Assembly (NCBI RefSeq): GCF_021462225.1
Contig: NC_061804.1
Coordinates: 38,802,975-38,866,974, forward strand
Direction of reading: 5' to 3'
Source: Girardinichthys multiradiatus
Lineage: Eukaryota > Chordata > Actinopteri > Cyprinodontiformes > Goodeidae
Length of the DNA stretch: 64,000 nucleotides
The translations under genes were made by a program, and so were the position numbers. Shown one piece after another: positions 58,271-64,000 of this stretch (position 1 is the first letter of the stretch; each line of letters starts with the position of its first letter). The notes under the pieces were generated by a model. That model was not told where the DNA came from. It searched no databases and worked only from the letters and a program-made list of their open reading frames with translations.

Positions 58271-61200
58271 TTGCTTAACGTCAAAATTATTTTATCGCAC
58301 GTTAACCCATTTTTTAAGTGTGCTGCTCACTGGCAATGAATGCACATTCTGGCGGTGTGCGTTTCAAATTTGTCTTTTTATAGTGTATTTAAATATTTGG
58401 TTTCAACTGTAAATTGCAGCAATTTCTAACTAATATACTGTCAAGGCATTTTTCCATAACAAGTAGGTACAATTCATATCCAATTATAGAAAATCCGCTT
58501 TGAACAATTTAATACAAATCTGTTCAGCTCAATCCACTACTGTTCAGTCATGTAGGCAGATATAGGTCCAATTACACAATACAATTCAGTTGCAGTAATG
58601 ATATTATACAATCAATGCCAAGTGGTAAAAGTTGTCTGAGGCTCACCAAAGTATCTAACCCTAAACCAAACTATCCCCACCATTTAGTTATGTTTTTAAT
58701 TTGAAATGAACTGATCGGCTCATTGGATTAAAATGATGTGTCACTCCTAAAATATTTCATTATGTACCTGGACTGTACCTGGTTATTTTGGTATTTAAAA
58801 TGTAAAATAGTTAACCTGACTCTCTCCAGTTGTTTTGAACTTGTGTTTTAGTACCAATATATTCCATGCTAATACATACATTTGCTGGACCATGCAGACA
58901 ATAAACATGGCAATGAACTCTGGAATTTATATTGCTGTTTTAGTATTCACAGGATCCTAGTAATGGTAAGCATCAATAAAAGCTTGATTTAAATGTTTTT
59001 AAGGTTTGAGTGCACCCTAAAGATTCTAAAAGCAGCTTTATCATCCACTAACTTCTAACTAGAGATCTAGATGCTCTCTAATGATTTAGTAATGCCATTT
59101 GCTTGTTGTGTTTAGACTGTGCTGCAAATTGAGTCATTACTCAGTGTTGTCGATTTAAATTGCTCCTGTCTCGGTGGCAATTCCTTTTTGTTTCAGGAAG
59201 AGAGAGAGAGAGAGAGAGTAGTAAGCTATAATCCCCCCACTGACTCTATTAATTCACCCTAGCTCACGTTACGCTCCTGATGAACAGCCCTGACTACACC
59301 TTCCTGTCATTGATTAATTGTGTATTAAAGTAACAGAGGAGTGAATTAGTAAATAGGAGACCCCTACGTCAACAGTTGACTCACAGGGTCTGGGGAGTAA
59401 TTGAAGCTCCTTCTCAACACTTTTACCCCCTCCTGAGTCCGTACCACCTTTGCCCCTATCAGCTCCTGCCAGGCACCTAGCACACTACACCCACTGCCAC
59501 TGTTGTCATTTGCATTCTGTGGGCTGCTTTACAACAGCACTGCAGAGATGGACACAGGAGAGCAGAGTCATTTTAATGGGTCAAATGTATTCAGATGAGA
59601 ACAAACGTAGCTTATTTAGTTTCCCTTCAAAAGCAGGAAATGGAAAAAGTGTCCCCAGGAGAAATCACATCCTGACTGGTGTACAAGGCTTCTCCCGTGT
59701 TGGAGGGAGCTGCCAGGCTCTGATAAGAGACAGCTATTCACATCTCAGAGTGTGCGTACAGACGATCCTGCCTGTGTGTTTGTGTGTGCCTCTGAATGTG
59801 CTGGAAACAGTCAGAGCACTTGCTCATTATAAAGTGACCCGTAGGATAGGCCCTCTCCAATGACATGTTAATAGCATTTTGGGAGACAGGTGGGAGGAAG
59901 GCTCACTGCAGCTCGTCACACACCACTGACATTATTAGCTCTTTATGCATTATCATTAGCATTTCTGTTAAAGGGTTCCTAACCAGTAGTTTTCTGTCTC
60001 TGCACATGCATAAGCAAGAACAGTTTGAAGGGGGATAAAGGAGAGGCAAGTTTCTGTTTTAATGCTCTTATAGGAAACATGACAAAATAATTCTGTGTTT
60101 CATAATCATATTGATTGGGTTTCTTAGTCCTTGGCCACTGTCATGCAGCATAAACCCTAATTTTCCTCTGGAAAATTTTAATCTCTCTGGCTTGAGAATT
60201 CTTGCACAATTACAGAATAATTTATAGATAGCGAACTTGTATGGTTGGGGAATTCAATCCCAGCGAAATATCGTTACTTTATTAGTGGGACTACATACTA
60301 AAAAGATCTCAAAAAGATTAGGTATTTAGGTTTAAGGTCCATTCAGACATACTGTCAGCTTTGGTTCTGGGTGATCTAATCTCAACTTTAAGCATGCCTG
60401 TTGAGTAGTGCTGCTATGATCATTCAGCATATTTCACGACTTAAAATTTTTTTCTTTAATTGTCAACTCATTAAATTTAGTTTTATAACTGCAGTGTGCA
60501 ACAGGAAGTTGTAGAAACGGTAACATCTTCATTGTCTGCCAATGACGTGACTGCTGACTGTACAAAGCAGTCGGAGATGTGAATGCAAACCTCTGGATAG
60601 GTAAAAAAACACCAGGATCATTTTTAATGCATCAGGTCTGGTCATGAGTTGCATAGAAATGCACTGAGACACTGCAGATTAACAGACACATAGAGTAGAT
60701 CCATGGATCTATAACTGTGGCGCAGGTATTAGTGGTTCTCGGATCTTTTTATATGTTTTTGGCATATTTTGGCATACGCCTTTTACTAGGTAATGCAAAG
60801 TTATTTGTTCTTATTAGCGTCACAGTCAAACAACCAATTTGACAAGTTGTTTAAGCACATTAATTCTTACCTTAAGAACAAACTTAGAAGTGTTGTAGGA
60901 AACATTTTAAGAAATTTCAGTATAAACTGAACTGGACAATAGTGAACTAAGAACAATTGCTGCTTCCTACTTATTTCCCTCTGTTATCAAAATCTGAATC
61001 TCAGAATGACATTAAGCCCAACTTAACCATGTTCCTGTGTCAGGTCGGATAAACAAAGGGAAATGTTAATTGCTGTGCTCAGAGACAAGCTAACTACTTT
61101 TAGCTCTACATGCTAATGACAGTATATTCCGTTGTACTTTTGTATTCAAATACTACATAAACATGTTCACTAACAGAGTTTAATTTAATGAGATAACTGT

Positions 61201-61567
61201 CAGAAATTTAAATTTTATTACTACAGTTATCACAATACCATAAATATGTCATATGTGCATTGCCAATGACTAAAAATGTAATGAAAAGAAAACTACTAAA
61301 AAGAAGTTTGTATACGGTTCTTCTATAGTTATTTTTTCTGAGGATGCTGGCAGTTTGAAACTTTAGTATTTACATTTGTGGTACTTGGTAGAAGAAGCTT
61401 GAGAACCACAGGGTGAGGTGGTTTCTTCAGAAATGGTGACACTTGAAACTAGAAGAGAAATAAGGATCACAAGGCACTTTACCATGGAGCCGTGATCAAT
61501 GACCAGACGCCTGCAGTGTGGTATATAATTAAAAAACAGACGTATGTCACACTGTCCTTTTTTTTTC
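58271..61567. other. Long non-coding stretch, conserved-looking block 59.2-59.95 kb
   Basis: (GA)n lies at 59198-59219. No gene is supported; the 59450-59863 frame (137 codons) has no domain. The block 59230-59960 is repeat-free, with words such as CATTGATTAATTGTGTATTA and ATGCATTATCATTAGCATTT. It is a candidate conserved non-coding element. Confidence 0.45.
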
Positions 61568-61762
61568 AAGATTTTTTTTTTTTTGCGGCACTGGTGGTCT
61601 TTATTTTATTTTATTTGAAAGTAGGTAGACAGGAAGTGGGGTGAAGAGAGGGGGAAGACACATAGGACAGCACAGGTCCTGACTCAAACCATGGACAGCT
61701 GCATAGAAGACTGAAACCTCTGTATATGGGTCGCACGTTCTACCACTACGCCAAGCACCCCC
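61568..61762 (-). mobile_element. tRNA-derived SINE, older copy
   Basis: Minus-strand features match 4016-4216 and 23590-23784 with more changes: ATATACAGAGGTTTCAGTCT, GGTTTGAGTCAGGACC at the B-box position, TTCCTGTCTACCTACTTTCA and AATAAAGACCACCAGTGCCG with an A-rich tail. The target duplication is not visible. Confidence 0.8.
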
Positions 61763-62682
61763 AAAGTGTCTGTTTTAACCTTATGTTTCTCTGAGTTTTT
61801 AAAGTGACACATACTTTCACAACTTTTTAAATGTTGGTGCAGTGTTTTTTTGTTTTTTTAACTTAAAACAAGGCCTAATTTCTAAGCAAATACCATTCCA
61901 TTTTTGTCTGCTAATACGTTAGGAGCAGTAGTAATTTGGCGAATAACACAAGGAGGAAGTTAACATCTGATTATGCACATTTAAGGGCTGTTTTACTCAT
62001 TTTAGTACTTTCTATGTGAGAGAAAAGTAAGACATTAAAGGCAGTAGTAGCTCCTTTAGTGGTTTCATCTATTAGAGAAAGGCAGCTAAACAGATGAACT
62101 CTGAGCCAGTTTTCATGAAAGAGAGCATATACAGTTAGTCACAGTAGAAGCTTAGCCAGTAGCTATGTCTAGGAGAGACGAGGGTAAACAGTGAAAGACA
62201 GGACAAAGTGTATAATCTGTATAAGGTGAGCATTAAGTTGCTGGCAGGTGTAGCTTCTAGAAAAGAGAAAAGAACAGAGAGAGAACATAGAGTTAAAAGC
62301 TGAAATAACAGCAAATAATGCAAAATTGGAGAGTAGTATGAGAATGTAGCATAGAGAGTGAAAGTGGTCTTTATGTCATCCAGCAGTCTAAGCCTATAGC
62401 AGCTTAAATACAGAGATAGCTCAGGATAACCTAAGCCACTCTAACTATAAGCTTTATCAAAAAGGAAAGTTTTAAGCCTAGCCTTAAAAGTAGACAGGGT
62501 GTCTGCCTCACAGACTAAAACTGGGAGCTGGTTCCACAAGAGAGGAGCCTGATAACTAAAGGATCTGCCTCCCATTCTACTTCTAGAGACTCTAGGAACC
62601 ACCAGTAAACCTGCAGTCTGAGAACGAAGTACTCTGTTAGGAACGTATGGAACAATCAAATCTCTGATGGATGATGGAGCTA

Positions 62683-63938
62683 CAGGGGTTGGACAATGAA
62701 ACTGAAACACCTGGTTTTAGACCACAATAATTTATTAGTATGGTGTAGGGCCTCCTTTTGCGGCCAATACAGCGTCAATTCGTCTTGGGAATGACATATA
62801 CAAGTCCTGCACAGTGGTCAGAGGGATTTTAAGCCATTCTTTGCAGGATAGTGGCCAGGTCACTACGTGATACTGGTGGAGGAAAACGTTTCCTGACTCG
62901 CTCCCAAAGTGGCTCAATAATATTTAGATCTGGTGACTGTGCAAGGCATGGGAGATGTTCAACTTCACTTTCATGTTCATCAAACCAATCTTTCACCAGT
63001 CTTGCTGTGTGTATTGGTGCATTGTCATCCTGATACATGGCACCACCTTCAGGATACAATGTTTGAACCATTGGATGCACAGGGTCCTCAAGAATGGTTC
63101 GGTAGTCCTTGGCAGTGACGCACCCATCTAGCACAAGTATTGGGCCAAGGGAATGCCATGATATGGCAGCCCAAACCATCACTGATCCACCCCCATGCTT
63201 CACACTGGGCATGCAACAGTCTGGGTGGTACGCTTCTTTGGGGCTTCTCCACACCGTAACTCTCCCGGATGTGGGGAAAACAGTAAAGGTGGACTCATCA
63301 GAGAACAATACATGTTTCACAGTGTCCACAGCCCAAGATTTGCGCTTCTTGCACCATTGAAACCGACGTTTGGCATAGGCATGATTGACCAAAGGTTTGG
63401 CTATAGCAGCCCGGCCGTGTATATTGACCCTGTGGAGCTCCCGACGGACGGTTCTGGTGGAAACAGGAGAGTTGAGGTGCACATTTAATTTTGCTGTGAT
63501 TTGGGCAGCCATGGTTTTATGTTTTTTGGATACAATCCGGGTTAGCACCCGAACATCCCTTTCAGACAGCTTCCTCTTGCGTCCACAGTTAATCCTGTTG
63601 GATGTGGTCCGTCCTTCTTGGTGGTATGCTGACATTACCCTGGATACCGTGGCTCTTGATACATCACAAAGACTTGCTGTCTTGGTCACAGATGCGCCAG
63701 CAAGACGTGCACCAACAATTTGTCCTCTTTTGAACTCTGGTATGTCACCCATAATGTTGTGTGCATTTCAATATTTTGAGCGAAACTGTGCTCTTACCCT
63801 GCTAATTGAACCTTCACACTCTGCTCTTACTGGTGCAATGTGCAATCAATGAAGACTGGCTATAAGGCTGGTCCAATTTAGCCATGAAACCTCCCACACT
63901 AAAATGACAGGTGTTTCAGTTTCATTGTCCAACCCCTG
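62683..63938 (-). mobile_element. Near-intact Tc1/mariner element, DD36E (Incomer-like)
   Basis: 1256 bp flanked by TA (62681-62682 and 63939-63940). The terminal inverted repeats are 31 bp and perfect, starting CAGGGGTTGGACAATGAAAC (62683-62713 and 63908-63938). It carries one transposase gene covering most of its length. Perfect ends and an almost open gene indicate a recent insertion. The size, short TIRs and catalytic spacing fit the DD36E group named Incomer, as I recall that family. Confidence 0.93.
62735..63752 (-). pseudogene. Tc1-type transposase, one small frameshift
   Basis: This is the cut-and-paste transposase that would bind the TIRs and insert at TA. The frame from Met at 63752 gives 307 residues. 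The N-terminal part has two helix-turn-helix-like regions (residues 5-45 and about 60-110) with a GRKRK hook between them. The catalytic triad is Asp152 (FSDES), Asp243 (YQDDNAPIH) and Glu280 (NIIEPLWERV), with 36 residues between the last two. The GGGSVMVW motif is present (188-194). Near 62841 a two-base loss (CTGCAAAGAATGG) shifts the frame and stops it at 62829. The lost tail, EWLKIPLTTVQDLYMSFPRR to AAKGGPTPY, is intact in the next frame and ends at 62735. Catalytic residues are therefore present, but the C terminus is replaced. Confidence 0.92.
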
Positions 63939-64000
63939 TAGATCGTTAAGGGCTTTATATGTGAGGAGGAGAATTGTAAATTATGTCCTGGATTTAACAA

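Larger units (their letters stand above)
62100..64000 (-). mobile_element. LINE 3' region (L2/Rex1-like), split by a Tc1 element, runs off the window
   Basis: The left part is 62100-62682 and the right part 63941-64000, with the Tc1-type element at 62683-63938 between them. Removing that element and one TA leaves a continuous minus-strand frame: ILLLTYKALNDLAPS from the right part passes directly into SIRDLIVPYVPNRVLRSQ on the left part. It ends ARLKTFLFDKAYS at 62441. This is the C-terminal tail typical of L2/Rex1-type LINE proteins in fish. Sequence after the stop (62440 down to about 62100) is the probable 3' untranslated part. The exact clade is uncertain. Confidence 0.75.

Noticed and set aside
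59450..59863. 137-codon open frame
   Set aside because: No recognised domain, no exon-like boundaries; probably chance in a repeat-free block.
63385..63852. 155-codon plus-strand frame
   Set aside because: Antisense shadow of the Tc1-type transposase.

Overview
The window is vertebrate, almost certainly ray-finned fish, DNA. It is AT-rich and has no operons and no long conserved host reading frame. Interspersed repeats of kinds typical of teleosts fill much of it: Rex3-type RTE retrotransposons, tRNA-derived SINEs, many Tc1/mariner relics and small terminal-inverted-repeat elements. Species cannot be read from the sequence; the repeat mix suggests a percomorph-like teleost.

The best candidate for host coding sequence is a 30-nt microexon at 53216-53245 (+). 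It has a strong polypyrimidine tract and AG acceptor, an AAG|gtaag donor, and encodes CDTESDKEDK. This resembles, from memory, the short acidic segment of AUTS2-family proteins that precedes an Ala-Ser-Asp exon. If that is right, the whole window is intronic DNA of a very large auts2-like gene. That would also explain the lack of other genes and the several repeat-poor, motif-rich stretches (near 6.98-7.26, 26.4-26.9, 28.0-28.6, 36.25-36.7, 37.95-38.4, 45.0-45.7, 48.5-48.8, 52.3-53.0 and 59.2-59.95 kb) that look like conserved non-coding elements. Those are inferences that need alignment.

Layout. 0-9.2 kb: a TIR element (copy A), a SINE with 16-bp target duplication, a Tc1-derived end, a deleted RTE tail with (GGAT)n, and otherwise unique DNA. 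9.2-12.7 kb: a Tc1-like element split by a young Rex3 copy (perfect 26-bp target duplication) and by a SINE fragment (12-bp duplication). 13.6-14.5 kb: another Tc1 relic. 18.6-19.5 kb: palindromes. 23.6 kb: a SINE. 25.0 kb: a hAT-like MITE. 27.0-27.9 and 29.05-29.8 kb: Tc1 relics. 29.9-30.3 kb: a complete-looking SINE with A and B boxes. 36.9-37.6 kb: a Tc1 relic. 39.7-41.9 kb: Rex3 copy 2, with a complete endonuclease but a truncated RT. 44.2-44.9 kb: a TIR element with internal hairpin. 46.6-47.8 kb: a Tc1 relic holding a SINE/L2-type tail. 50.2-51.5 kb: a cluster of microsatellite, SINE tail and two Tc1-type relics, one carrying a DD38E signature. 53.2 kb: the microexon. 55.2-56.9 kb: TIR element copy B. 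57.4-58.0 kb: Rex3 copy 3, internally deleted. 61.6 kb: a SINE. 62.1-64.0 kb: a LINE coding tail interrupted by a near-intact 1256-bp Tc1/mariner element with 31-bp perfect TIRs, a DD36E catalytic triad and one small frameshift.

The mobile elements do not work together as a system, but their nesting gives a relative insertion history. I see no new biological system. The most valuable leads are the microexon, the DD36E element and the nested Tc1/Rex3 locus.
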